NCBI RefSeq assembly: GCF_039555335.1 | Contig: NC_092644.1 | Coordinates: 49,861,281-49,925,280, forward strand | Length of the DNA stretch: 64,000 nt | DNA from: Amphiura filiformis | Lineage: Eukaryota > Echinodermata > Ophiuroidea > Amphilepidida > Amphiuridae | Reading direction: 5' to 3' | Part shown: piece by piece, positions 1-12,200 of the stretch | Position numbering within the stretch: the first letter of the stretch is position 1 | How the letters are laid out: each line of letters opens with the position of its first letter | Translations under genes and position numbers: made by a program | Notes under the pieces: generated by a model | Seen by the model: the letters and a program-made list of their open reading frames with translations, nothing else | The model's database searches: none | What the model was told of the DNA's origin: nothing

Positions 1-309
1 GAAAAAATCCATATCTTCAATACGAAAGGTCAAAATTTTCAATTGATCGTCGGCTTTTCATCCTACCTACATACACTTCAAGTATAAATCATCAGATTTA
101 TAAAGTTTACTTCAAGTACTGTTAAATATCAAAAATATCAATTTTCAATGATTTGCCATAAAATGTGTATTAAATTGCAAATTTCAAAAAATCAAAATTA
201 TTTGATATCAGAATGACATTCTTCGTATTCATAATGCAATTCGATATGTCTGATGTGCTCTAATGTCCTAAAATAAATACTGTCCAAACGTTCATACCCC
301 AGCCCTTAA
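1..309 (-). mobile_element. Foldback-type repeat (family F1), truncated by window edge
   Basis: This segment recurs in the window at about 30690-31912, 40264-40512 and 53881-54475. Shared landmarks are GGTCAAAATTTTCAATTGAT, TTTGATATCAGAA and CAATTCGATATGTCTGA. In the other full copies the sequence is present twice in inverted order around a short centre, so this is one arm of a palindromic non-autonomous element. No coding capacity is visible. Confidence 0.8.
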
Positions 310-626
310 GATGATTCAAATTCTGTCGCTTTACCAACTGAGCTAATGTAGTTGACACACAAATTTGTAGGTTTAATTGTTCGTATATAGCTATGTGTAT
401 CGATGATTTGCTCAAAACCCTTTACACTTTTGTCACTTTTGTGGATGGCGCTGTTCTTTTTTTTTTCGTTTTTGCACGTTTTCAAAAGCCCTCGATAGTA
501 AGCACATGTGCTAACTATCGAGTGAATACGGTATAGTAAATCACAATAATTTGAGTTAAAAGAAGACATACAGGGTTTCCAAAAACAGAACCCTTATTGT
601 GCCTATTTCAGAAAGGTGGATCACAT

Positions 627-1102
627 ACAGTAAGCCAAAGAATTAAGGTACCAGTTGTGTTCACCCCTATCCTAAACAAAGACAAATGTGTCATAATTAA
701 CACAAGCAGCCAATACCTGTACTCTTTAGCTCTGATTTAAGACCTTATTTGATGAAATTGCTTGAGCATTAAAGAAACGGGATCTAAAACCTAATGAAGA
801 AACGAAATCAGAAGTTGCACTTTTGTGTTCTAATTTATGAAAGCACGACGCTGGTATTAACGTGCTAATCAATGGAAGCACGGCTGTAGTTCTCTTGTTC
901 GCGAACGTTTTGTGTAGGGCATGCAATGGAGGAAACTGCAACTTTTGGCTTGGATCGTAGTGTCTTTATTTTTTGCACAATTTCAACGATTCGAGCTAAA
1001 AGATGCTGCTATTGGCTGCTGATTCCAATTATGACATATCTGTCTTTGTTGAGGATATACAGGGGTGCACATAACTGGTACCTTAATTCTTTGGCTAACT
1101 GT
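627..1102. mobile_element. Small TIR element
   Basis: The left end (from 627) begins ACAGTAAGCCAAAGAATTAAGG-like sequence and continues through a GGTACCAGTTGTGTTCACCC-like stretch. The reverse complement of 1055-1102 repeats it closely. This gives terminal inverted repeats of about 45 bp around 380 bp of unrecognised sequence. No gene is visible between 310 and 1103. Confidence 0.6.
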
Positions 1103-1103
1103 A

Positions 1104-1840
1104 TATTTTGGTATGTCAAGCAACCTTTAATAAACCGAAAAATATTTCAATCGGATCACAACTTTTGTTGAAGATATGCACTTTTTAACAAATTACCAGT
1201 TTTTTACGTACCATGCATGAATATCAACCATTCCTCAATGCTAACTTTATAAAATAAGAACTTTATTTAGGGAATGGGCTTTACCGGTGTGCTTATTGGC
1301 TATGGATTTGGTTAAGTGTCAATAATTTTGGGCAAAGCGGATGTGAGATGGGACATCTTTTGCTATACTCGCAATTACTTATTTTTTTCTTGCTGATTTA
1401 TGCCTTTTTACTTTGGTATTTCTTGCTTTCTTTTTATTTACAAAAAGTCATTTCTCTTTTTGAGATAAAAGAGAAAAGGGCTGTTTGGTTTGTCTTTGGT
1501 TCTTCTGAAGTGAGTTTACTGTGCTGCTCTGCCCTCTACCTGGTTACCTCCTTGACGAATACATGTTTCAGCCCTGGTCTTCATTGCTTCAATTGCGTTG
1601 CGTACCATCCTTGTGCGCCGGATACTTGTGAATGCATAATGCGTTCCGAAGCCTTATTTTATTATCTTTCCATGTCATTAACCGTTTGTTTCATTTTAAT
1701 CTTTGATTTAGCCAAACCTCATCCGTGGACAGAGTGAAAACGGGTACATTTCTTAAAAAGGGCAAGTTGTGATCCGATTGAAAGAATTTTTTTTTGTCTA
1801 TTAAAGCTAACGGTTGACAGTTGTCTTACATACCAAAATA
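1104..1840. mobile_element. TIR element bordered by TATTTTGGTATGT
   Basis: The left terminus TATTTTGGTATGT (1104) is mirrored at the right (ACATACCAAAATA, ending 1840). A second shared block, TTTCAATCGGATCACAACTT, lies further inside both arms. The interior has a 129-codon hydrophobic open frame (1348-1737). I recognise no domain in it and do not call it a gene. Confidence 0.55.
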
Positions 1841-1938
1841 CATTTTTGTTTTTTTGTTTTTTTGACACCCAGTAAAAAATAACGCAAAAATAATATATTT
1901 ATACTTATTCAATTAAAATAACCATTGTTTTTTTTCAG

Positions 1939-1983
1939 ACAACGTATCCAGTCATGATTCTGAAATACTATCGCTTCAGTCAG
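1939..1983 (+). CDS. Possible small upstream exon of the LDLa-LRR GPCR gene
   Basis: A pyrimidine-rich acceptor (TTTTTTTTTCAG) precedes 45 nt that are open in phase 1 to phase 1, encoding D-N-V-S-S-H-D-S-E-I-L-S-L-Q-S, followed by the donor GGTAATAC. The length is divisible by three and the phases match the LDLa exons downstream, so it could precede the 3203 exon. It has no cysteine and no domain match. The call rests on splice signals and phase only. Confidence 0.3.
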
Positions 1984-1997
1984 GTAATACTATATTG

Positions 1998-2209
1998 ACA
2001 TGCTACCTACATCCATATCTATCAATCTACCAAAATTCATTCATTTACTTACCTATAGGACCCAAGTTGTGGAATGAGCTACCTGAAAATGTTGTCTCTT
2101 GTTCAGGGGGTGGCACTAAATTCACGGTTTTTGTATTAGCCACGCAAACCTATGGCGAATTTTGTTGGCTTGCTCTCAACAAAGTGAGGCAAGGTATCGA
2201 TCGGTTATG
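1998..2209 (+). pseudogene. LINE reverse transcriptase C-terminal remnant
   Basis: The open frame contains GPKLWNELPENV, the conserved tail motif (G-P-x-L-W-N-x-L-P) seen near the C-terminus of many non-LTR retrotransposon ORF2 proteins. It is preceded by a degraded YLPI stretch. No RT core motifs are present nearby, so this is a short 5'-truncated relic. Confidence 0.5.
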
Positions 2210-2860
2210 AATAATTCACATCAACTCTTACTCGGCCCATGTGATTGAGGCCACCACATAAAGGTGTCGTAAAAAGTTTAGCTAATCGTAGGGGAGAGTG
2301 GAGTAATCCCGAACACATTTTCATTTAAGTCTGTTACTACACATTAAAACAAGTTAAGATAAAATAAACTATACCAATATTAAGAGTGAGTAATACTTTA
2401 ATAAAACCACGTTCTCATTAGCTCAGCCTTAATTAGGAGATATGATGAAACAAAGAAAATAGCGTCGTTCGGGATTACCCTGCGATCTGGGCCAATGCGT
2501 GTCAAACCGTCGGTCATGCTACGGTATGGTCCTTTGGTGTGTGTATGGCAGTCCAGCACGCCATTGACGTATTGTGTTATGAACATCGCGTACGCGTTCG
2601 ACTAACATTTCCATCGTAATAATAAACCGTCTTGTTCAGGCCGTTTATTCAAAATCTGATTTTTTTACCAAACTACAGCACCTAAAGTTTACTAAAGTAC
2701 ATTACAATCGACGTGTAAAAACCGAATTTTGAAAAATATTGAGGGCGTCCTCCTCAGCAAATGTTACACTTACAATATGGCTTTAATATTGACTTAATAG
2801 AAATTAATGGTGAAATGTTTGGTCAATGCATTACATAAATATTAAACGTTATCACAATTG
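2210..2860. other. Intergenic or intronic stretch, no gene seen
   Basis: No supported exon. A weak inverted pair around GTAATCCCGAAC (near 2311 and 2468) suggests a decayed small TIR element, but I cannot define its ends. Confidence 0.4.
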
Positions 2861-3151
2861 TAGTGGTCTTCTCACTCGCTTCTCACCGCTGTGGCCGGGG
2901 TTCAATTCCCCGCGGCGCCACATGTGAGTTTGGTTGCCGATCCATGCTCGTCCTCGCAGGTTTTTCTCCGGGTGCTCCGGTTTTCCTCCTGCATCTAAAA
3001 TCGGACTTCTTTCCATATCCCTGTCCCGTCATATCCGGATGGCATCCCTTGAATTTAGTAGCCTTTGAGCACTATTGGGATTAGCCTGGCTTCGGCCGAA
3101 TGTTATAAATATAAATAAATAAATAAATAAATAAATAAAATAAATAAATAA
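2861..3151 (+). mobile_element. tRNA-derived SINE with (AAAT)n tail
   Basis: The head contains a clear Pol III B box (GGTTCAATTCC at about 2899) within a tRNA-like 3' arm ending GCGGCGCCA. The body has the block TTTTTCTCCGGGTGCTCCGG, which resembles a conserved central domain shared by several deuterostome SINEs (from memory). The 3' end is an (AAAT)n run at 3108-3151. The tRNA 5' half is degenerate. Confidence 0.8.
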
Positions 3152-3202
3152 TTGGCACCATTTCCTAAGACAATATTACCTATCTTTTATATACTATAAT
3201 AG

Positions 3203-3328
3203 ATATATCAAACAGGACTTGCCCAAAATCGTTTTTTACCTGTCAAAGTTGGGAATGCATTCATCATGTCTATGTATGCGATGAAAACAAGGATTGCTTC
3301 GATGGAAGTGATGAAATCTGTGAAAATG
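3203..3328 (+). CDS. LDLa exon 1
   Basis: It encodes a complete LDL-receptor class A module with six cysteines and the calcium-cage signature D-C-F-D-G-S-D-E. The donor is GGTAAGAT, phase 1. Two acceptors are possible. AG at 3201-3202 gives phase 1, like all neighbouring LDLa exons, and is preferred. AG at 3214-3215 gives phase 2. Confidence 0.85.
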
Positions 3329-6223
3329 GTAAGATTAGCTTAACATTGAAGTGTGCAGTAACGAATGGCAGTTTTCATGGTGAAATATGAGACACAAAAA
3401 TAACATTATGTTAGAATGTTTTGCATACCGTTTTCAAAAATGTTTTGGAACGTTATTAAAACGTTTTATATTCTTTATATAAGTAAAAGATAGGAAGCTG
3501 ACGTGTCTCTCTGGCTGGTTATTTTCAAAATAACATGGATCCGAGCCTATAAGATCTGTTGGTAAGCTTTCCCTTTTTGAAACTAATCTCAATTAGTTAC
3601 AACAATTACTTAAACATGACGTACACTTGTCATTTCCTCGTACAGAGACAAATATTGAAGGTCCTCTGCTTACATGCCCGGTTGGAAAATGGTTATGCAA
3701 CGTGACCGACAGCTGTTTGCCAATTTCTCTGTTTTGTGACTTTATTCCACATTGCGAATATGGAAGTGACGAACATTGTGGTGAGATTAATAGGGGGGTG
3801 TGTGGATGTGTTTGCCGTCAAACGCGGATATTTTATGGAACTTGACATTTCATTGCAAATGTTTCTCTACTATAGACTCTTTACTCTCGGAGTTTGCGCG
3901 CCGACAGCCCCCTCTCCCACATCGGATTTTGGTTACCCACTAAATGTACATACGAGTACATGAGTGGTGGGTGCTGGTAATGTTGACAAGGGCCAAGAAT
4001 GAGTTCAATGTTAACTTTTAACATAATGTAGGCTATGCTTCTAATTGGATAAAAGTAACATTAGATCTGATTTAAATTTTTACTTAATTAAAAATATCAT
4101 GTGTTATAACAATTATGATTTAAGCCTATATATCCACCTCGGGTGCTAGATACACAAACGGCGATAGCGCGCCACGTGGGGAGTTACCTTGGCTGGCCAA
4201 GCTTTCTGTGCCCATAATGTGCTTTCGCATGATGACGCAATCGCATCACGTGGGATACGTGCGCTCGCAGTTGCTGGGTGCTCTCTATTGTATATAGCTT
4301 TGGAATAAGTTAGAGTTGAATTTACATTTCATAACCATGTCAATTAACATCCAACTGGCGCTTGGACATAATTTTAAAACGAACGCTAGGCAGTAAGCTT
4401 TAGGGTCAGGCGTACTCGCATAAATAGACTTGGGACTCAACGCCTACAGGTAGTCTCCTTCGTAGCCCCATTTAAATTTAAATCAAAATATCAATTCATT
4501 TTCAACGATATTACATTTAGAAAGAGAAAAAAGCTATCATTTGGGATGTGTGTTGTGTTTTGTGGAAAGGCGTAGATGGGTTGAAAATTATTGTTGATCC
4601 AAAGGAGACCAACAAGCACGTTGTACAAGTAGCCCACTGGTAGACGTCTGTATTTTACATATTTTACACATTTACATACTCTTTCCATATAAGGCTATCC
4701 CAATTGTTCGATTGACCAATTCCAGTGCAACAATGGAGAGTGTATTAACATTACCAAGCAGTGTGATTTGGTTAGCGATTGTATTGATCAAAGTGACGAA
4801 TATCGATGTGGTAGGTTGACACGGTTGTTTGATGCATGTAGAGCACTAATTGAAGACCAAATTCAAAAGACTAGTTTGCCTATGACGTCCTGTCAACTAG
4901 ACCAAAAATTGCTGTACTGCGCAGGTCAGCAACCAATCACGCCGCGCCTTTGCCATGACGTCAGACGAAAACTAGTTTTTTAATTCGGTCTTCAATTATA
5001 GAGTCATTTTCAACTAAATATGATCACTGATGGCGCTATTAATCTTAAAACTTATTTGCTTATTTAAAAGGGATGTTCACTTGTATACCGTCATCAGAAC
5101 ATCAGAAAAATTTCCGGATTTTAATGATTTCACAAAACCAGATAATGAGTCTGGAGTGCAGTCCAGGAGCTGCTAGAGAAAAGTCTTTATTCATTGTTGC
5201 CGGCAGAATGAGGAGATTTGCTTTAGGATTTATGTTCAACAAGCCGCGTTTTATCTCTGTTGTTGAGCACAGTTCATTACGTGATTGACTGACTGTACAA
5301 TGTAAAACAAGAGACAATATAAGCAGAAGCATGTCCGTTTAGGCATTTAAAAACATACACATAGTGCAGTTATGTCAACGGCAAATTCACCGTGACCTTT
5401 CCAGCCATAAACACGCTTAGTGAAGATTAAACCGAGATATGCAGTACTACCCATTATAGTCCAATGCAAATTTATTACCACGTAATAATATTAATCCAAT
5501 GAGCGATCGAATTGTCCGCTACGGTCTACTAATCGACTAAATGAAAATATTTCATCAAATTTAATGTCTTCTGCTAACCCATCCCCGGTAATTTGACATT
5601 TTGTTTTCAAATCCTGGATCCGCCCCTAAAAGAAGCTGTACGACATGAAGTCTGGCGGATTCTCTCTACTGGGAGTAAAGCGTTCTGTACACAACTAATT
5701 CGGCAGCTGAAATGTTATTTTTTCAGATACCAACTCAAACGGGTTCCAGTGTTTCAGCGGTGTTTGGATTCCATCAGAAGCGAAATGTAATCACCAAATA
5801 GACTGTGGTGGACAAGATCACGAGGACGAGACTGATTGTTCTTACCTTTCTTCTGGTATATTGAATTACTCTAGTAACGTTATTGATTTCAATCGACAAA
5901 GAGGAAGAGTGGCTTCGAAAAGAGCCGTTCAGGATACACTGTCCCACCTATGATGGTCATTATATTGGTTTTGAAAAGTGCCCGCTAAAAATCGATTTAA
6001 GATAGTGCCTCGAGCGCTCTTAATTGAGTGTATATGTGCCTTGTCGCTATTATTATTATTATTATTATCTTGATAACGAATGTTGGTCACAGAATACTTC
6101 CAGAGAATACTTCCAGAGAATATAATACACGCAGCGCAGTTAACAACAATTGAGAAAACAAGCAGTGTTAATTTTCAGATATATCCCCTCTGCTAAAATT
6201 AGATATGAAATTGACTCATTTAT

Positions 6224-6277
<54 letters not shown>

Positions 6278-9200
6278 GAATTATGCATTACAGACGAATT
6301 GGAAAATCGATGTGATAACAATGATGTGATTCAGTGCAAAAACGGTGCCATAGTGGACAATAACTACCGATGTATGTATGGCGTAAACAAATATGGTTAT
6401 CCCCTTGGATGCCCAGATGCTACTCATTTGGAAAACTGTAGTAAGTGAATTCTTAAACAGATGAATAAATATATGTGCCAGGCAAATGGGCAAATGTCAA
6501 TGGTTTATGAATAGCGAACGAGGCAATACATTGCTACGCACACTCTTCGTCTTTCATTGAGTTTTTCCACAGAAAACCCACGGGCTTAAAACGCCGTGCG
6601 TAATGTGTTGGATGCGAGCAACAACTTTTTAATTTTGATTTAATCGCACTATTTTACAGGTAACTTTACATGTGATTCGACGACATTCAAATGTCCGCAG
6701 TCATATTGTATTCCTCTCAAGAATCGTTGTGATGCCGCATGGGACTGTCCAAATGGAGAGGATGAGAAGAATTGCGGTAGGTTTCAAGATAATAAAAAAA
6801 AGATGGTTATTTGGTCTTCCGAATACGAATATGCTGATAATGTACACGGTCTTGTAAAAATGAAACGGTTTTTATTAATAAAGACACATTCTCCTATTCC
6901 AATAACATTTGTATAGCCACAAAGCCTCTTTTCTTACATAACCTGGGTGAATCATACAATGTTTAGCACTGTTCTCCGATGATGCCCAGTACAGACACCA
7001 AGGTGTTACACTGTTTGTCGTTCCCCGCCCACAATTCAATACAGTAATTGAGAGAAGGGATAATAATTTACTTACTTATCTCTTTGTAGCATCGTATGTA
7101 TGTAAAGGAATGTACCGTTGTCATTACTCCTTAAATTGCATAATCCACTCAGAAGTTTGCAACGGCATCAGAGACTGCCCAAATGGTGATGACGAAATGT
7201 TTTGCGGTATGTTTAACTGATTATACGTTTGCACAAATTTTAACTTTCCTGTATTTTTGCAGTTCATTTAAAAGTATAGATCTGCACCCATAGGAAAAAC
7301 AAATAAACTGTCCTCCTTGCAGAATGACACAATAATTCTACAGTTGGTAAAGCGAGCGCCACAAGAGTATAAGAGACTTGTATTTAAAAAAATGCAAACA
7401 AAGTTCAGGCACATGCTGATAAATTAATGAGCTACTCTGTAAGCATTCTTCGTAAGTTTGCATTTTTTGTAAATTTTCTTTTTAACCTTATAATATTCTC
7501 GACCTCAGATATTGAATGTCCACTTGGCTGTGTATGTAACGGGTTGTCATATGAGTGTCACACTACAACCTGGAATGAAGAAAAAGCTCAACTTGTTCCA
7601 AAAAATATCAAAAGCTTGTGAGTATCCCCGGTCGTAAAAAGGACTAACTTGCACATGTCAAGGCAATTAAGCTAGAACCCTGGTGCCCTGTCTCATTACC
7701 GCTCATGCACTGCCCAACCACAATTGGGAAGCAATCAAGAAAAATCGGGAAGCGAGTGGTGACAAGAAAGTTTCGCACCATGTACGTCGAAGTTCACTTT
7801 TCAAAGGGCGAACTGTTGTTAAGAAAACAAAACGACTGGTAAACAAGTCTACTAAATGACCTCAAAAGGTCAAGTCGTCTGTGAAAAATAAAATGACGAA
7901 ATTGCAACAAAAATTGTCAGTGACTGTCACCCTTACGAGTGAAAATACAGCTTACTTAGCCAGTGTCAACATGGTGTCACGGTTTGAATATTTTCCTATA
8001 TATTGGACATATCTCCACAGCTATATGGTTTTTCACAATATAACGGTATCTAGGGTTATATCTATATCACTGATAGGCCTGAGCGATGCATGAAAATGTG
8101 ACGAGGAACTATTTGTTTGTGGGTCATCTGAAAAAGCTGATTTAAAATAAGTAAAATTGACCAGGTTATTAGCAAAAAATGTACAATTTGGGTTCCATAT
8201 GCTTCAAAATGGTATATTTTCTCTCATTATGTGACATGTTTGTTAAAATATTACCAAAATTAATCCGCACGGCATCGATTTTTAGTAAATATTCTCCGTA
8301 CCTAATTGTGACTTTCAGCTTCGAGGGCGCACTGCCATTTTAAGCCATTTACGGTTCAGTGCGTTAAAACGATAAAGTCTCAGGTCAACCTATGTTGACT
8401 TTTTGATCATTTGGCATCAAAATCATCTAGTTTCATCTGATATTATTGGCGTTTAACATTGAGATTCTGAATATGAGAAAATTACGCCTGAAATTAGCCA
8501 TTTTTCCATTGATAACTTGGTAATAGGCAATAGTGGTATTGAACCATTATAGAGATACCTACACCTGCATATACGCCCCGTATTCAATTAGGCTACCGGT
8601 CGGTGATCTTGTGCTTGGCACGCGATCGGGGTCTAAGGTTCGTATTTCGGGGTTACGGGTACCAAGTGACTTCTTTTTTCTTCTCTCCTTTTTCGTTCCT
8701 TCTTTATAGCAGGGTTAAAGCCAATCACTTATTAGTCAATTTTGAAGCGAAATTGAGTATAACAACTTGTTTCAAATGCCTTTCTTTTATAGAAACGTGA
8801 CGGGAGTAAGAAGTCCATATACCAATCCGGGCAATGCCTCCATTTTAGAAAAATTGCACTTGAACCCCAGTCATTACAAACTGCTTATATTCCTGTAAGT
8901 AATATTTACATTACTCCTGTCAATTGCAACTAAATGATACTAAAGTTTACACCCAAATAGAATACATGATCCAGTAGACGTCATCTTATGGAACAACCGG
9001 GCTGAACTTCATCAATTAAGGTAGAAGTTGCGTCCGCATTATCCACTTTCTGATAAGGATCATGGATGGTTTCCAAGATTACCAGCCTCCTTTTACAGTC
9101 ACATTCATAGACTTCTAGAAGGTCTTTTATCCCATTAGCAGAAGCAGTAGTCAACGCCATTAGTGCGCGTTATAGAGTACCGAAGTGATGACGTCACAAA

Positions 9201-12200
9201 AAACTTTTTTTACATTTCAGCATTTTTATGACCATATTTCAGTAGAACATGATGAAAAACATCCGCAGTCCAAATTTGGTGGGAATCGGATCATGAGGGC
9301 CCGAGATATGGCCGCACGAATACCTAATTAGCCCCATTGAAATCAGTGTTGATTGGCCTGGTTCCAAATAGTTATGAACCAGGCCAATTTACACTGATTT
9401 GAATGGGGCTGATTAGTTATTCATGCGGCCATATCTCGGGCCCTCACGATCCGATTCCCACCAAATTTGGACTGTGGATGTTTTTCATCATGTTCTACTG
9501 AAATATGGTCATGAAAATGCTGAAATGCAAAAAAGAAAATTTCATGACGTCACACTTCGATACTCTATACAACAACTCAAAAGTGTAGTAAAGATAGAAT
9601 GGTAACATCTCCGATCCTTTCAGTGTCTACGTACGCAGGAGTTCTGCGGTTGTGATGTTATTGCTCCATTCCTATTTATGGCGTTGATCGTTGCATTCTC
9701 TCCAACAAAAAGCAGTTAAGCTCATATTCTATGGCACCAGACTTGATCGCCCCACACCATTGATGCATAACCTTTATAGTAGATTACAGTAAGAGATCGG
9801 ATCAATTTCAAACTCTGAATGACTTCAAATGCTGGCATGAATCTGCCCCCTTCATACCTCACTGAATTAATATTATACAGAATACGCTTATCTGGACCCA
9901 TCACAAGATCCTCTATAGATACCAGTCTTCTGAACACACACACACACATCGGTAAAAATCGCAGTGGGGACAAGTCTTTTCATTATGCTGGTCCAGCATT
10001 GTGGAACTGCCTCCCACATTCCACCAGGGAGGCAACCTCGGTGGTAGCATTCAAAAAATTCCTTAGGGCTCATTATTATCATTTTTGACATTTTGCTTTA
10101 GTTCATTCTCTTCTTTTTGTTGCAGTTTTTCAGTTAGCGCATTGATCTATTTGTAATAGTGACGTAAACTTTTTCTTCACGGCCGTGAGACATTTTCGAG
10201 AAAATATAATCATTACTTCGCAGGCAGATTCGCTATGAGGTGTTGTGGCGTGTGGTCGTGAGTGCGCGCTGGTTCGAATCCGAATGGTTCTGATTTTGTT
10301 TTTCCTTAGTGCCAGTTTGCCTGAGCTCTATTTCTTTATAATTAAAATACACAGTTCTTGTTAGGGGAACCTTATATGTTTCAAGAATATTCATTGTATT
10401 GGATAATAATATGGAAAATCCCTGTAGATGATGAATATTATGTTTTTGAAAAAAATCCATGTTGATGGCTAACCTAAAATATTTATGCAAAGGTGACAAT
10501 TCTGAAAGTTCTTAACATTATATTATGCAATATAGTTTATACGCTTCCAGACGCAACTTAGCAAAAGGTAAGTTCCAGTATTAGATTTATTTCCATATAT
10601 TTATAATCAGTGTGCTTATACTGGTATTATTTTATAATTACACAGCCGTGACGTTAGTCACGGCTGTGTCTTTTTTCTTACAGGTTCTTCTTTCTTTACA
10701 GTGTCTTTTTTCTTACAGGTTCTTTCTTTTTTACACAGCCGTGACGTTAGTCACGGCTGTGTCTTTTTCTTACAGGTTCTTCTTTTTCTTACACAGCCGT
10801 GACGTTAGTCACGGCTGTGTTTTTTCTTACAGGTTCTTCTTCTTCTTTCTTCTTTCTTTCTGTCAACCATTACATTTGCTCTAGCACTCAAACGCTTACA
10901 TCGATTTTGACCTAACTTGGTCACAATGATCATTGACCGTGCCCCTACATGTCACATGAAACTTGTGGGGTCAAAGGTCATGCAGGGGTCACAGGGGTCA
11001 AAAACGTGATTTCAACTAATTCTTTCTTTCTTCTTTCTGTCAACCATTACATTTGCGGTCTAGCACTCACATTAAAAAAAAAATGACCTAACTTGGTCAC
11101 AATGATCATTGACCGTGCCCTACATGTCACATGAAACTCGTGGGGTCAAAGGTCACACAGGGTCACAGGGTCAAAAACGTGATTTCAACTCAAAATGCAT
11201 CTTCTCCTACAAATTACGTAGGACAGTGACGCCACTTGCACACATGCATTGTAATTACCCAGTGTCTATGTGGTGTACACAGATTTGGGGTCAAAGGTCA
11301 TTAAGGGGTCACTTCCGGTGTAAAACGAAAAAGCTTCAAAAATTTTATTAGCTAAGTAAAACATAGCACAGTAACGGTATGTTCACATATGATCTGCAGT
11401 CACACAATGTATATGTGGTATTTTTTTTATTTGGGGTCAAAGTTCATTAAGGGGTCACTTCCGGTATAAAAAGAAATACCTTTAAAATGCATCTTCTTCC
11501 ACAAATTATGTGGGACAGAGACGCCACTTGCACACATGCATTGTTATTACCCAGTGTATATGGGGTGTACACAGATTTGGGGTCAAATGTCATTAAGGTG
11601 TCACTTCCGGTATAAAACGAAAAACTTACAAAAAATTTTATTAGCTAAGTAAAACATGTGACAGTAACGGTATGTTCACACATGATCTGCAGTCACCCAA
11701 TGTATATGTGGTATTTTTTTTTTTATTTGGGGTCAAATCCCATTAAGGGGTCACTTCCGGTACAAAACGAAATACCTTTAAAATGCATCTTCTTCCACAG
11801 ATTCTGTAGGACAGTGACGCCACTTGTACACATGCATTGTTATTACCCAGTGTCAATGGGGTGTACACAGATTTGGGGTCAAAGGTCATTAAGGGGTCAC
11901 TTCCGGTATAAAACGAAAAACTTTCAAAAAATTTTATTTGCTAAGAAAAACATAGGACAGTAACGGTATGTTTACACATTAATTGTGGTTACCCAATTCA
12001 TATGTGTTATTTTTTATTTGGGGTCAAATGTCATTAAGGGGTCACTTCCGGTCTGAGACGAAAAACCTTCAAAATGCCCCTTCTGCCACAAGTAACATGG
12101 CAAAGTGATGCCACGTGCACACATGCGTTGACATTAGCCAACGTCTATGGGCATTTTCATATATTTTGGGGTCAAAGGTCATTAAGGGGTAACAACACGG

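Noticed and set aside
1348-1737. 129-codon hydrophobic open frame
   Set aside because: It sits inside a TIR-bounded repeat, T-rich sequence makes it artificially hydrophobic, and there are no splice or domain signals.
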